From Bradyrhizobium archetypum (GTDB taxonomy: Bacteria; Pseudomonadota; Alphaproteobacteria; Rhizobiales; Xanthobacteraceae): a stretch of 64,000 nucleotides of DNA. The position numbers and the translations under genes were made by a program. Positions 1-8,495 of the stretch are shown piece by piece. The notes beneath the pieces are model-generated. The model was not told where the DNA came from and ran no database searches. It worked only from the letters and a program-made list of their open reading frames with translations. The stretch lies in the NCBI RefSeq assembly GCF_013114835.1, contig NZ_JAAVLW010000001.1, forward strand, positions 496,001 to 560,000, read 5' to 3'. Position 1 is the first letter of the stretch; each line of letters opens with the position of its first letter.

Positions 1-1033
1 TGGCACGGTTGATGGCGTCCGCCATCACCAGCAGGCCCATAAACTGGCGCGAGGTGAGGTCGTTGAAATCCTTGCCCGACTTCTCCTTGAACATGGCATT
101 GATCTTGCCGACCATCGGCCGCTTGGCGGCGAGATCGAGCGAGAAGCTGCCGCGCGAGATCACGCCTTCCAGCTTGTCGCCGACCGCGTCATAGAGCGCC
201 TTTTCGGAGAAGCCGGCGTCCTGCGCCACGATCGCGTTCGGCTTGTAGCCGAGCTCGGCCATGGTCTTGACCAGCAGGATGCCGTCGGTGGTGTAGCTCG
301 AGGGCATCAAGACGTCGGCGTTCGCGGTCTTGAGCTGCTGTACCTCCGCCGACAGCGACGGCGAGTTGGAGCGATATTTGATGTCGGAGACGACCTTGTA
401 GCCGCGATCGGCGGCGAGCTTGAGCTGGGTGTTGGCGGAGTCGGTGCCGAAGATGGTGTCTTCGTGGAACAGCGCCAGCGTGTCGATCTTGACGCCCTTC
501 TTCTTCATGGCATCGAAGAAGTTGAACATCGCGGCCGAGAACATCTCGTCATGGGGCGCGGCACGGAAATAGAATTTGAGGCCGCGGCGGTGCAGGCTCG
601 GCGAGGAATTATCAGCCGAAATGAACGGGATCTGGTAACGCTCGCAGATCTGGCTGACAGTCACGGCAACCGCGCTCTGATAGGTGCCGACGACGGCGCA
701 GACCTTTTCCTGGGTGATCAGCCGCTCGGTTTCGGCGCGGCCTTTCTGCGGATCGGCCTGATGATCAGCGAAGACGAGGCGGACCTTGGCGCCGCCGAGG
801 CCGGGCAATCCCTCGCCTTTCGCCAGCGGCAGATCGAAATCATGGTCCTTGTTGATGATGTCGAGCGCGGTCTCGAACGACTTCTGCGCGTCGACGCCCA
901 TCTGCGCGCTGGCGCCGGAGAACGGATAGATCACACCGATCACGACCTCGGACGTCTGCGCGCGGGCTGCGACGGGTCCGAGCGCCGCGGCAGCGGTCGC
1001 TCCAAGCAGTACGTTTCGGCGCGTGATATTCAT
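1..1033 (-). CDS. ABC transporter substrate-binding protein, LivK-like (3' end outside window)
   Basis: Periplasmic binding protein of the branched-chain amino acid/amide (HAAT) importer type. The ATG at 1033 gives an N-terminus with MNITRRNVLL and a hydrophobic stretch ending ARAQ, a signal peptide with a twin-arginine look. The mature part reads VVIGVIYPFSGASAQMG, typical of type I periplasmic binding folds, and about 344 codons are present before the window edge, so only the C-terminus is missing. It lies 83 bases downstream of the hydro-lyase gene on the same strand and may share its transcript. Permease and ATPase genes would be expected to the left, outside the window. The ligand cannot be read from sequence; amides, ureido compounds and amino acids are all possible. 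Confidence 0.88.
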   Translation of the reverse strand, partial: MNITRRNVLLGATAAAALGPVAARAQTSEVVIGVIYPFSGASAQMGVDAQKSFETALDIINKDHDFDLPLAKGEGLPGLGGAKVRLVFADHQADPQKGRAETERLITQEKVCAVVGTYQSAVAVTVSQICERYQIPFISADNSSPSLHRRGLKFYFRAAPHDEMFSAAMFNFFDAMKKKGVKIDTLALFHEDTIFGTDSANTQLKLAADRGYKVVSDIKYRSNSPSLSAEVQQLKTANADVLMPSSYTTDGILLVKTMAELGYKPNAIVAQDAGFSEKALYDAVGDKLEGVISRGSFSLDLAAKRPMVGKINAMFKEKSGKDFNDLTSRQFMGLLVMADAINRA

Positions 1034-1116
1034 GGCGATATCCTCTGTTGGATCAGCAACTATCGATGAAACGGTTGACGGTTACGGTAAAGCCTCAATG
1101 CACGGCACGGCCTGCA

Positions 1117-1938
1117 TCAAAGCACGGCAAGCTCTTTGTTCATAAGATCAGTCACCAGCATCAGCCCGGGCGAATGCGTGATCGCGAACGGCAGCTTCGC
1201 GGCCTGGATCACCGATTGCGGCGTAACCCCGCACGCCCAGAACACCGGGATTTCGTCGGCCGCAATCGGCACCGCGTCACCATAATCGGGCTTGTTGATG
1301 TCGGCGATGCCGATCGAGTGCGGATGGCCAAGATGAACCGGCGCGCCGTGCACGGCGGGAAAGCGCGAAGTGACCTGCACCGCGCGGATGGCATCCGCCG
1401 GCTTGAACGGGCGCATCGACACCACCATGGGACCTGCGAACGGACCCGCCGGGGTGCAGGCGATGTTGGTGCGGTACATCGGCACGCGCAGCTTGCGCTC
1501 GATGTGGCGGATCGGCAGGCCGTCCGCCAGCAGCGCTTCCTCGAACGAGTAGGAACAGCCGATGACAAAGGCGACGAGATCGTCGCGCCAATGCGCCATG
1601 ATGTCGGTCGGCTCTTCCATCACCTCACCGTCACGCCAGACGCGGTAGCGCGGCAGGTCGGTGCGGATGTCGAGGTCGGTGCCGAGCGCCGGAATGCGGG
1701 GGTCGCCGACATCGGACATGCCGATGATCGGGCACGGCTTGGGATTGAGCTGGCAGAAGCGATGGAAGGCAGCGGCGAGTTTTTCCGGCAGGATCGCGAG
1801 ATTACCCTGGACGTAGCCGTTGGCGACGCCCGCCGTGGTGGCGGCCATGCCGGTCCGGCAGGCATGTCGGGCCGCCACGCTCGGCGATAAATCCGCCGTA
1901 TCGTGCTCCTGTCGTTCGTCCCTCGCCAAGCTGGTCAT
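1117..1938 (-). CDS. Putative hydro-lyase, DUF1445 (YcsI-type) family
   Basis: A 273-residue protein, the normal length for the DUF1445/UPF0317 family, whose members are annotated as putative hydro-lyases; a D-glutamate cyclase activity is known for a mammalian relative. Supporting stretches are [34 protein letters not shown] and [11 protein letters not shown], the last with a cysteine that is typical of the family. The ATG at 1938 is used. It is divergent from the LysR gene and upstream of a binding-protein gene on the same strand, which suggests that LysR controls both and that the substrate is a small amino or hydroxy acid. The reaction is not established by the sequence. Confidence 0.82.
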   Translation of the reverse strand: MTSLARDERQEHDTADLSPSVAARHACRTGMAATTAGVANGYVQGNLAILPEKLAAAFHRFCQLNPKPCPIIGMSDVGDPRIPALGTDLDIRTDLPRYRVWRDGEVMEEPTDIMAHWRDDLVAFVIGCSYSFEEALLADGLPIRHIERKLRVPMYRTNIACTPAGPFAGPMVVSMRPFKPADAIRAVQVTSRFPAVHGAPVHLGHPHSIGIADINKPDYGDAVPIAADEIPVFWACGVTPQSVIQAAKLPFAITHSPGLMLVTDLMNKELAVL

Positions 1939-2009
1939 CGTTGATCCCCGCTTCCATTCTTATCGACATCTACTCCGGCATATGGCTAAGATAAAGTCTA
2001 ATCGTCTTT

Positions 2010-2038
2010 TCTAATTAGATTTAATAAGGCATGCTTAT
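2010..2038. promoter_or_regulatory. LysR-type operator in the divergent intergenic region
   Basis: Positions 2024-2038 read ATAAG-GCATG-CTTAT, an interrupted dyad that fits the T-N11-A LysR box exactly. A second 10-bp palindrome, TCTAATTAGA, lies at 2010-2019. The region is AT-rich compared with its surroundings and sits between the LysR start at 2060 and the divergent hydro-lyase start at 1938. Autoregulation plus control of the divergent gene is the usual arrangement for this family; here it is inference. Confidence 0.55.
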
Positions 2039-2059
2039 CAAGCTGCAGGCAGAGGGTGC

Positions 2060-2977
2060 ATGACTGATTTCAAGGCAATTGAGACTTTCATGTGGGTGGT
2101 GACGCTCGGCAGCTTTCGCGGCGCCGCCCAGAAGCTCAACACGACCCAGCCCGCGATCTCGCAGCGGATCGCGCAGCTCGAACGCGAAGTCGGCGTGAAA
2201 CTTCTGCAGCGCGATCGCCGCATGGTGCTGCCGACGCCGAGCGGACGGCAATTGATGGTCTATGCCGAGAAGCTGATCGGGCTGCGGTCGGAGATGCTGG
2301 CCGTGGTCGGCGACCGCTCGGCGATGCGCGGCGTGCTGCGGCTCGGCGTTGCGGAAACCATCGTGCACACCTGGCTGCCGCAACTGATCAAGAGCGTCAA
2401 CCATGCCTACCCGAACCTCTCGCTCGAGATCGAGGTCGACATCACCTCGAATTTGCGCAACCGGCTGCTTGCGCAGGAAATTGAGCTTGCCTTCGTGCTC
2501 GGGCCGCTGACGGCGCCGATGGTCAACAACCGGGCGCTGTGTGATTATCCGGTGGGCTTCACGGCCAGCCCCTCGCTCGGCCTCGGCAAGCAGGAGCTGA
2601 CACTGCACGATCTGGCGAAATTTCCGATCATCACCTTCTCGCGCCGAACCCAGCCGTATGAAATCGTGCGTTCCCTGTTCAACCGCCCTGACCTGCCGCC
2701 GATCCGGCTGCATGCCAGCGCATCGCTTGCAACCGTCATCCACATGGCGATCGAAGGCCTCGGCATTGCCCTGATACCGACCGCGATCGTCGAGGACGAC
2801 ATGGCGAGCGGGCGGCTGCAATTGCTGTCGACCAACCTGCAATTGGCGCCGCTGACGTTTTCGGCAAGCTGGCTCGCCTCCCCCGACACGGTCGCGGTGG
2901 AACGCGTGGTCGAAATCGCCGCCAGCCTGGCGCGTGGCGGCGTCATTGTTGACGCGCCGCCGCAGGCGCGTCATTGA
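2060..2977 (+). CDS. LysR family transcriptional regulator
   Basis: A 305-residue LTTR. Residues 1-60 form the winged helix-turn-helix, with FRGAAQKLNTTQPAISQRIAQLE as the recognition region (read in two parts), followed by an effector-binding domain from about residue 90 (GVLRLGVAETIVHTWLP). It is divergent from the DUF1445 hydro-lyase and is followed after 38 bases by a co-directional M20 amidohydrolase and a 2-hydroxyacid dehydrogenase. It therefore probably controls genes on both sides. The inducer is unknown. A good LysR box lies just upstream of its start. Confidence 0.95.
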   Translation: MTDFKAIETFMWVVTLGSFRGAAQKLNTTQPAISQRIAQLEREVGVKLLQRDRRMVLPTPSGRQLMVYAEKLIGLRSEMLAVVGDRSAMRGVLRLGVAETIVHTWLPQLIKSVNHAYPNLSLEIEVDITSNLRNRLLAQEIELAFVLGPLTAPMVNNRALCDYPVGFTASPSLGLGKQELTLHDLAKFPIITFSRRTQPYEIVRSLFNRPDLPPIRLHASASLATVIHMAIEGLGIALIPTAIVEDDMASGRLQLLSTNLQLAPLTFSASWLASPDTVAVERVVEIAASLARGGVIVDAPPQARH

Positions 2978-3015
2978 AGCGGCTCGTCTTGCGTCTTGTT
3001 GTCCGGAAATAGCCC

Positions 3016-4266
3016 ATGACCAAAATCGGATCCAACCTGCAGATCGATTCCGCCCGGCTGTGGGGGACGATTCACGAAACCGCCAAATTCGGCGCCACGC
3101 CGAAAGGCGGCGTTCGTCGCCTGACGCTGGGGCCCGAGGACAAGCAGGTGCGCGACTGGTTCCACAAGGCCTGCGAGGCAGCCGGGCTTGAGGTTCATGT
3201 CGACGCACTGGGTTCGATGTTCGGCCTGCGCAAGGGCCGCGACATGTCGAAGGCTCCGATCGGCCTCGGCTCGCATCTCGATACGCAACCGACCGGCGGA
3301 AAATATGACGGCGTGCTCGGCACGCTGGCCGCGCTGGAGGTGGTGCGTACACTTAATGATGCCGGAATCGAAACCGAAACGCCGATCTGCATCTGCAACT
3401 GGACCAACGAGGAAGGCTCCCGCTTTGCGCCAGCGATGATGGCGTCCGCGGCTTACGTCGGCGATTTCACCACGGACGACATTTTGTCGCGCAAGGACGC
3501 CGAGGGCATCACCGTGGCGCAGGCTTTGGACAGCATCGGCTATCGCGGGGCGACGGCGGTAGGTACGCAGAAATTTTCCGGCTTTGTCGAGCTGCACATC
3601 GAACAGGGACCGATTTTAGAGGCTGAGAACAAGACCATCGGCGTGGTCGATTCCGGCCAGGGAGTTCTCTGGTACGACGGCAAGATCACCGGCTTCGAAA
3701 GCCACGCCGGCTCGACACCGATGCCGCTGCGGCGCGACGCGCTGGCGACGCTGTCGGAAATCGTGCTGGCGATGGAGAATATCGCCAAGAAGCATGGGCC
3801 GAAGGCGGTCGGAACCATCGGCGAGGCCGTGATCGCCAATCCCTCGCGCAACGTCATTCCGGGCGAGATCGCCTTCACCGTGGACTGCCGCAGCGCGGAC
3901 GACGCCATCATGGATGCGCTGGACAGGGATCTGCGCGCGGCAATTGCCGAGATCGCGGCGCGGCGCAAGGTCGAGGTGCAGTTCGATCTGATCTGGCGCA
4001 AGCCGCCGACGCATTTCGATCCCAAGCTCGTGGATGCCGTGGAGAACGCCGCCAAGATGCTCGGCTACTCCCATCGCCGCATCACCTCCGGCGCCGGCCA
4101 CGATGCCTGCAACCTCAACACGGTGATGCCGGCGGCGATGGTGTTCGTGCCCTGCAAGGACGGTATCAGCCATAACGAGCTGGAAGACGCCACCCAGGCC
4201 GACTGCGCCGCCGGCGCCAACGTGCTGATGCATACCGTGCTAGCGCTGGCCGGCGTCGCATCCTGA
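3016..4266 (+). CDS. M20-type Zn hydrolase: N-carbamoyl-amino acid hydrolase/allantoate amidohydrolase family
   Basis: A 416-residue cytoplasmic metallo-amidase of the hydantoinase/carbamoylase branch of M20. Metal-site motifs are present in order: GLGSHLDTQPTGGKYDG (His and Asp ligands), NEEGSRFAPAM (Glu pair), VELHIEQGP (His) and, late, SGAGHDACNLN. The dimerisation and substrate part contains GFESHAGSTPMP. These enzymes cleave carbamoyl or ureido groups from amino acids or allantoate. The gene lies 38 bases after the LysR gene and 24 bases before a dehydrogenase, so a three-gene transcript is likely. The exact substrate (N-carbamoyl amino acid, ureidoglycolate or ureidopropionate) cannot be told from sequence. 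Confidence 0.9.
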   Translation: MTKIGSNLQIDSARLWGTIHETAKFGATPKGGVRRLTLGPEDKQVRDWFHKACEAAGLEVHVDALGSMFGLRKGRDMSKAPIGLGSHLDTQPTGGKYDGVLGTLAALEVVRTLNDAGIETETPICICNWTNEEGSRFAPAMMASAAYVGDFTTDDILSRKDAEGITVAQALDSIGYRGATAVGTQKFSGFVELHIEQGPILEAENKTIGVVDSGQGVLWYDGKITGFESHAGSTPMPLRRDALATLSEIVLAMENIAKKHGPKAVGTIGEAVIANPSRNVIPGEIAFTVDCRSADDAIMDALDRDLRAAIAEIAARRKVEVQFDLIWRKPPTHFDPKLVDAVENAAKMLGYSHRRITSGAGHDACNLNTVMPAAMVFVPCKDGISHNELEDATQADCAAGANVLMHTVLALAGVAS

Positions 4267-4290
4267 CAATCAAGAACAAGGGGGAAAACC

Positions 4291-5202
4291 GTGCGCGGAG
4301 TTTTTGTCGACGCCAATGAATCGCTCGCCGTGATCTTCGAGCGGCTGGAACAGCCCGGCGATCCCGAGGTGCGAATCAACCGCAATCCCGACATCACGTC
4401 AGATCAGTATCCCCAAATACTCGACGGCGCCGAGATCGCCATCGTCGATCACACCGCGCTGCCGACCGATATCGCGAAGAAATGCACGGGCCTGAAGCAC
4501 GTGGTGTTTCTCGGCACCGGCGCGCGCAGCTACATGAACCCGGAAGAGCTCGCAGAACTTGGGGTTCAGGTGCACCTGATCAAGGGCTATGGCGACACGG
4601 CGGTCGCCGAATGCGCTGTTGCGCTGATGTGGGAAGGCGCGCGCGGACTTGCGAAAATGGACCGCGGCATCCGCGCCGGCAACTGGCTGCGCGACGACGG
4701 CATGCAACTGACCGGCAAGACGCTTGGACTGATCGGCTTTGGCGGGATCGCAGCCGAAGTCGCGCGGATTGCACTCGGTTCGGGCATGCGCGTCATCGCC
4801 TGGAACCGGTCGCCAAAGAAATATCCGAAGGTGGAATTTGTCGATCTCGACGAGCTGCTGGGCGGGAGCGACGTGATCTCGATTCACCTCCTGCTCAATG
4901 ATGAGACGCGCGGCATGGTCTCGCGCGCCTGCATCGAGGCGATGAAGCCCGGTGTCATCCTCGTCAACACTGCGCGCGGCGCCATCGTCGACGAGGAAGC
5001 GATGATCGATGCGCTGCAATCGGGCCAGATCCGCCATGCCGGGCTCGACGTGTTCAACATCGAGCCGCTGCCGGCGGATCACCCGCTGACAAAGCTGCCC
5101 AACGTGACGCTGTCGGCGCATTCCGCGTTCCGCACGCCGGAAGCCAGCGAGAACCTGATGCGCGCGGCCTGGGAGCACTGCCGAAGGATTGCGAAGCGGT
5201 AA
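4291..5202 (+). CDS. D-isomer-specific 2-hydroxyacid dehydrogenase (NAD-binding)
   Basis: A 303-residue protein of the SerA/GyaR fold. The nucleotide-binding motif is GLIGFGGIA, and the catalytic triad is visible as Arg in NTARGAIVDE, Glu in FNIEPLP and His in LSAHSAF. The start is a GTG preceded by AAGGGGG at a good distance; no upstream ATG in frame fits. It reduces 2-oxoacids or oxidises D-2-hydroxyacids. Its position behind the carbamoylase suggests that it handles a 2-oxo or 2-hydroxy acid released in the same pathway; phosphoglycerate dehydrogenase is less likely because the ACT region is missing. Confidence 0.9.
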   Translation: MRGVFVDANESLAVIFERLEQPGDPEVRINRNPDITSDQYPQILDGAEIAIVDHTALPTDIAKKCTGLKHVVFLGTGARSYMNPEELAELGVQVHLIKGYGDTAVAECAVALMWEGARGLAKMDRGIRAGNWLRDDGMQLTGKTLGLIGFGGIAAEVARIALGSGMRVIAWNRSPKKYPKVEFVDLDELLGGSDVISIHLLLNDETRGMVSRACIEAMKPGVILVNTARGAIVDEEAMIDALQSGQIRHAGLDVFNIEPLPADHPLTKLPNVTLSAHSAFRTPEASENLMRAAWEHCRRIAKR

Positions 5203-5213
5203 ACTCTCCCCTC

Positions 5214-5383
5214 GTCCCGGGCAAACCACCGGGTCGCGCGAATGCGCGCCCGATGACAGGCTCCGCGCGACCCGGGACCCCTAACCACCGACGGTTATGT
5301 TGCGACGGCTGGAGCCACAGCCGACGCAAGCAATGAACGACCGCGGTTATGGGTCCCTGCGTTCGCATTGCGTTCGCAGGGAC
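5214..5383. repeat. Intergenic dyad elements between convergent genes
   Basis: Two stem-loop elements fill the 194-base convergent gap. At 5214-5278 GTCCCGGG pairs with CCCGGGAC, with an inner GC-rich arm pair. At 5353-5383 GTCCCTGCG pairs with CGCAGGGAC. A shortened relative of the second (CCTGCG TTCG CAGGGACGAC) lies near 29024-29044 downstream of another gene. They can end transcription from both sides but lack T-runs. Confidence 0.6.
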
Positions 5384-5396
5384 GACGATACGAAAA

Positions 5397-6470
5397 TCAA
5401 TCCAACATCTCCGCTACCGCCTTGCCGCACGCGGTCGTGTCGGCGTTGCCGCCGAGATCCCGCGTGCGCAAGGTTCGCTCGGCGAGCGTGCGCTCGATGG
5501 CCCCGACGATGGATTCGGCGGCTGCCTTTTCGCCGAGATGCTCCATCATCATCGCGCCCGACCAGATCATGCCGATCGGGTTGGCAATCCCCTGCCCTGC
5601 AATATCGGGCGCCGAGCCGTGCACCGGCTCGAACACCGACGGGAAATTGCCTTCCGGGTTGATGTTGCCTGAGGGCGCGATGCCGATGGTGCCGGTGCAG
5701 GCGGGTCCGAGATCGGAGAGGATGTCGCCGAACAGGTTGGAGCCGACCACGACGTCGAACCAATCCGGATGCAGCACGAAGTTCGCGGTGAGGATATCGA
5801 TGTGGTACTTGTCCCACTTCACATCAGGGTACTTCTTCGCCATCGCCTCCACGCGCTCGTCCCAATAGGGCATGGTGATCGAGATACCGTTGGACTTGGT
5901 CGCCGAGGTCAGATGCTTATTCGGCCGCGATTGCGCGAGATCGAACGCGAATTTCAGGATGCGGTCGACGCCGGTGCGGGTCATCACGGTCTGTTGCGTC
6001 ACGAATTCGCGGTCGGTGTCGGGGAACATGCGGCCGCCGACGGAGGAATATTCGCCCTCGGTATTCTCGCGCACCACCCAGAAATCGATATCGCCGGGCT
6101 TGCGGCCCGCGAGTGGCGACGACACACCCGGCATCAGCCGCACCGGACGCAGGTTGACATATTGGTCGAACTCGCGGCGGAACTTGATCAGCGAGCCCCA
6201 CAGGGAAACATGATCCGGGATTTTCGCAGGCCAGCCGACCGCGCCGAAATAGATCGCGTCATGCTTACCGATCCTCGCTTTCCAGTCCTCCGGCATCATC
6301 TCGCCGTGCTTTTCGTAATAGTCCCAGGACGCGAAATCGAAATGATCGAACTGCACGGAGAGGCCATGCCTCTTTGCTGCCGTCTCCAGCACACGCAGGC
6401 CCTCGGGCATCACTTCCTTGCCGATGCCATCGCCGGGAATGACCGCGACACGATATTGTTTCTTGCTCAT
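5397..6470 (-). CDS. ttuC: Tartrate dehydrogenase/D-malate dehydrogenase family (isocitrate/isopropylmalate dehydrogenase superfamily)
   Basis: A 357-residue beta-decarboxylating dehydrogenase. The N-terminus YRVAVIPGDGIGKEV is the family signature, NTEGEYSSVGGR and DILSDLGPACTGTIG are the metal- and substrate-site regions, and FEPVHGSAPDIAGQGIANP is the NAD-site motif. The ATG at 6470 is chosen over an upstream frame extension because the family N-terminus starts there and AAGGA lies 10 bases before it. Close relatives act on tartrate, D-malate and sometimes isopropylmalate; tartrate is the usual annotation and the exact substrate is uncertain. It converges on the 2-hydroxyacid dehydrogenase and is divergent from the SDR gene. 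Confidence 0.85.
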   Translation of the reverse strand: MSKKQYRVAVIPGDGIGKEVMPEGLRVLETAAKRHGLSVQFDHFDFASWDYYEKHGEMMPEDWKARIGKHDAIYFGAVGWPAKIPDHVSLWGSLIKFRREFDQYVNLRPVRLMPGVSSPLAGRKPGDIDFWVVRENTEGEYSSVGGRMFPDTDREFVTQQTVMTRTGVDRILKFAFDLAQSRPNKHLTSATKSNGISITMPYWDERVEAMAKKYPDVKWDKYHIDILTANFVLHPDWFDVVVGSNLFGDILSDLGPACTGTIGIAPSGNINPEGNFPSVFEPVHGSAPDIAGQGIANPIGMIWSGAMMMEHLGEKAAAESIVGAIERTLAERTLRTRDLGGNADTTACGKAVAEMLD

Positions 6471-6648
6471 CCGCTGCTTGTCCTTAAGAGGTTGCTGCCG
6501 CGCCAGCGGCCAAATGCGATGATCCTGCAATGGACCAAACTTGGGCGCGGCGCAACGCTGCAGTGCAATGTTGACCGCAACGGCCTCATCCGCCTACCAA
6601 TTTCGCAAGGAACTCCCCCGTCTCCTTCAAGCCAAGCGAGCAATTTCC

Positions 6649-7425
6649 ATGGATCTGCACCTGCGCGGCAAGCGCGTCCTGATTACCGGCGCCTCCAAGG
6701 GCATTGGCGCGGCCGCTGCCGAGGCTTTTGCCGAGGAAGGGGCCGACGTCATGCTGGCCGCCCGCAACGGCGAACTATTGAAGGCGCTGGCCGAACGGCT
6801 GCGCTCGGCGCACCAGATCGGCGCTACCGCTCATGTCGTGGACCTGCGCAAGGCTGAGGATATCGCGAGACTCGCGAAGGAAGCCGCCGAGATCGACATT
6901 CTCGTCAATAATGCCGGCGATATTCCCGGCGGCTCGCTTGAGAAGATCGATGAGCCAACCTGGCGTCATGCCTGGGAATTGAAGGTGTTCGGCTACATCA
7001 ATCTCACCCGTGCGATCTACGCCCAGATGAAGGCACGCGGCGGCGGCGTCATCGTCAACGACATCGGTGCGGCCGGAGAAAAGTTCGACGCAAACTACAT
7101 CTGCGGCAGCGCCGGCAACGCCGCGCTGATGGCGTTCACCCGCGCGCTTGGCGGCAAAAGCCTCACCGACAATATCCGCGTGGTCGGCATCAATCCCGGC
7201 CCCGTCGGCACCGATCGTCACATCACGCTGCTGAAAACGCGGGCGAAGAATCAGTTCGGCGACGAGAGCCGCTACAGGGAATTCCAGAACGGCCTGCCGC
7301 TCGGACGCCCCGCGCATCCGCGCGAGATTGGCGATCTCATGGCGTTCCTGGCATCGGACAGGTCGGGGTATACGTCGGGGGTGATCTTTACCGTGGACGG
7401 CGGGCACACGTCGGGGTGGAGCTAG
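6649..7425 (+). CDS. SDR-family protein with replaced catalytic residues
   Basis: A 258-residue short-chain dehydrogenase fold. The cofactor motif TGASKGIG is at residues 13-20 and NNAG at 87-90. The catalytic Ser, Tyr and Lys positions expected near 140, 153 and 157 read Gly, Gly and Asn, in the segments VIVNDIG and YICGSAGNAAL; Tyr150 is not followed by Lys at +4. The C-terminus GVIFTVDGGHTSG is normal for SDRs. The ATG at 6649 places the Rossmann fold at the N-terminus as usual. It is probably a dehydrogenase relative with altered chemistry, or a non-catalytic one. Its neighbours are a divergent tartrate-type dehydrogenase and a convergent hydrolase. Confidence 0.85.
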   Translation: MDLHLRGKRVLITGASKGIGAAAAEAFAEEGADVMLAARNGELLKALAERLRSAHQIGATAHVVDLRKAEDIARLAKEAAEIDILVNNAGDIPGGSLEKIDEPTWRHAWELKVFGYINLTRAIYAQMKARGGGVIVNDIGAAGEKFDANYICGSAGNAALMAFTRALGGKSLTDNIRVVGINPGPVGTDRHITLLKTRAKNQFGDESRYREFQNGLPLGRPAHPREIGDLMAFLASDRSGYTSGVIFTVDGGHTSGWS

Positions 7426-7442
7426 ACGCGTCAGTCACCACC

Positions 7443-7525
7443 GTCATTGCGAGCGAAGCGAAGCAATCCATAGCGCCACAAGTGGAGGCATGGATTTGCT
7501 TCGTCCGTTCCCTCCTTGCAATGAC
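7443..7525. repeat. Dyad repeat, family A copy 1
   Basis: An imperfect long inverted repeat that begins GTCATTGCGAGCGAAGCGAA and ends CCTTGCAATGAC. The outer arms pair and the centre is unrelated between copies. The element lies between the convergent SDR and hydrolase genes. Four more copies occur in this window. Confidence 0.85.
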
Positions 7526-7535
7526 GACGGGGCTC

Positions 7536-8387
7536 TCAACCCGTCGTCCGTTCAAACAACTGTCGGATCAGCGTCGTGATCCTGCCCCTCGGCGACATCA
7601 TCTCGTACAGGATAGTGAAATGATTGGCGCCGGAAATTTCCTCGTACGTTAGCGGCAAGCCATAGCGGGCGCGGTGTCCTGCGAAGTCGGCGGTCTGCTT
7701 GCGCAACAGCGGCAGCTCGGCGCTGCCGACGACCAGCGACAGCGGCTTTAACGGGCCGCCTTCTTGCATCATCGGGGAATTGCGGCGTGACGCCGCCTCA
7801 TCGGCCTTCAGTTTCTCATTGAGATAGGAATGGCGGATCGGTTCGAGATCGTAGATGCCCGAGATAGCCATGCCTGCTCTCACCTTTGGATGCGACAGCG
7901 CCATCGCGGTCAGGTGCCCGCCGGCGGACCAGCCCGATACCACAATGCCGCCGGGAGCGGCGCCCAGCGCCGGCAGTTGTTCGATGAGGTAGTCGATGCC
8001 GGCATGAATTTCGGCTACAATGTCGTCCAGCGTCGCCTCCGGCGCCAGCGTGTAACCGATCAGGGCCACGTTGATGCCATGCGCCATCGGCCCTTCAGCG
8101 ATGACGGTGAAAACCTCCTTCGCCCGCGCCTGCCAGTAACCGCCGTGAATGAACAGCAGCGTCGGCGCATTCTCCACCGCCTTCAAGAAATCAATCCGGT
8201 TGCGCTCGCGCGAGCCATACCGCAGGTCGATATGATCGGGATAGCGCTTGCGCAACTCGGCGGAGCGCTGTTCCCAGCCGGCAACCATTTCGGCGCTACC
8301 GGACACGGCAACGCCATTGTTGAGGCCGAGGTCGCGTTCCTGTTGACTCATCGCGCGCCAGTCCAGCGCTGAAAACAGTGTCGTCAT
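7536..8387 (-). CDS. Alpha/beta hydrolase, arylformamidase-like
   Basis: A 283-residue hydrolase with the oxyanion motif HGGYWQ, which is typical of kynurenine formamidase-type (AFMID) hydrolases, and a nucleophile elbow GWSAGGHL. The C-terminal catalytic His lies in SGANHFTILYE. The ATG at 8387 is used; the frame stays open further upstream, but that part overlaps the divergent amidase. Arylformamidase activity is possible, but no kyn genes are near, so esterase or amidase activity on another carboxylic derivative is equally likely. It shares the divergent promoter region 8388-8495 with the amidase. Confidence 0.85.
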   Translation of the reverse strand: MTTLFSALDWRAMSQQERDLGLNNGVAVSGSAEMVAGWEQRSAELRKRYPDHIDLRYGSRERNRIDFLKAVENAPTLLFIHGGYWQARAKEVFTVIAEGPMAHGINVALIGYTLAPEATLDDIVAEIHAGIDYLIEQLPALGAAPGGIVVSGWSAGGHLTAMALSHPKVRAGMAISGIYDLEPIRHSYLNEKLKADEAASRRNSPMMQEGGPLKPLSLVVGSAELPLLRKQTADFAGHRARYGLPLTYEEISGANHFTILYEMMSPRGRITTLIRQLFERTTG

Positions 8388-8495
8388 GCAATATCTCCGG
8401 TCGGCCACAACTTCCATGCGTTTCCACTTTGCCGGAAAATGTTCTACAGCACCATCTGCGACCAACAAACGCAAAATGAGCAGGAGAGTAGCGAC

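Noticed and set aside
1048..1890. A 280-codon plus-strand frame over the hydro-lyase gene
   Set aside because: Antisense to a gene with clear DUF1445 blocks; its translation is Arg/His/Gly-rich and lacks motifs.
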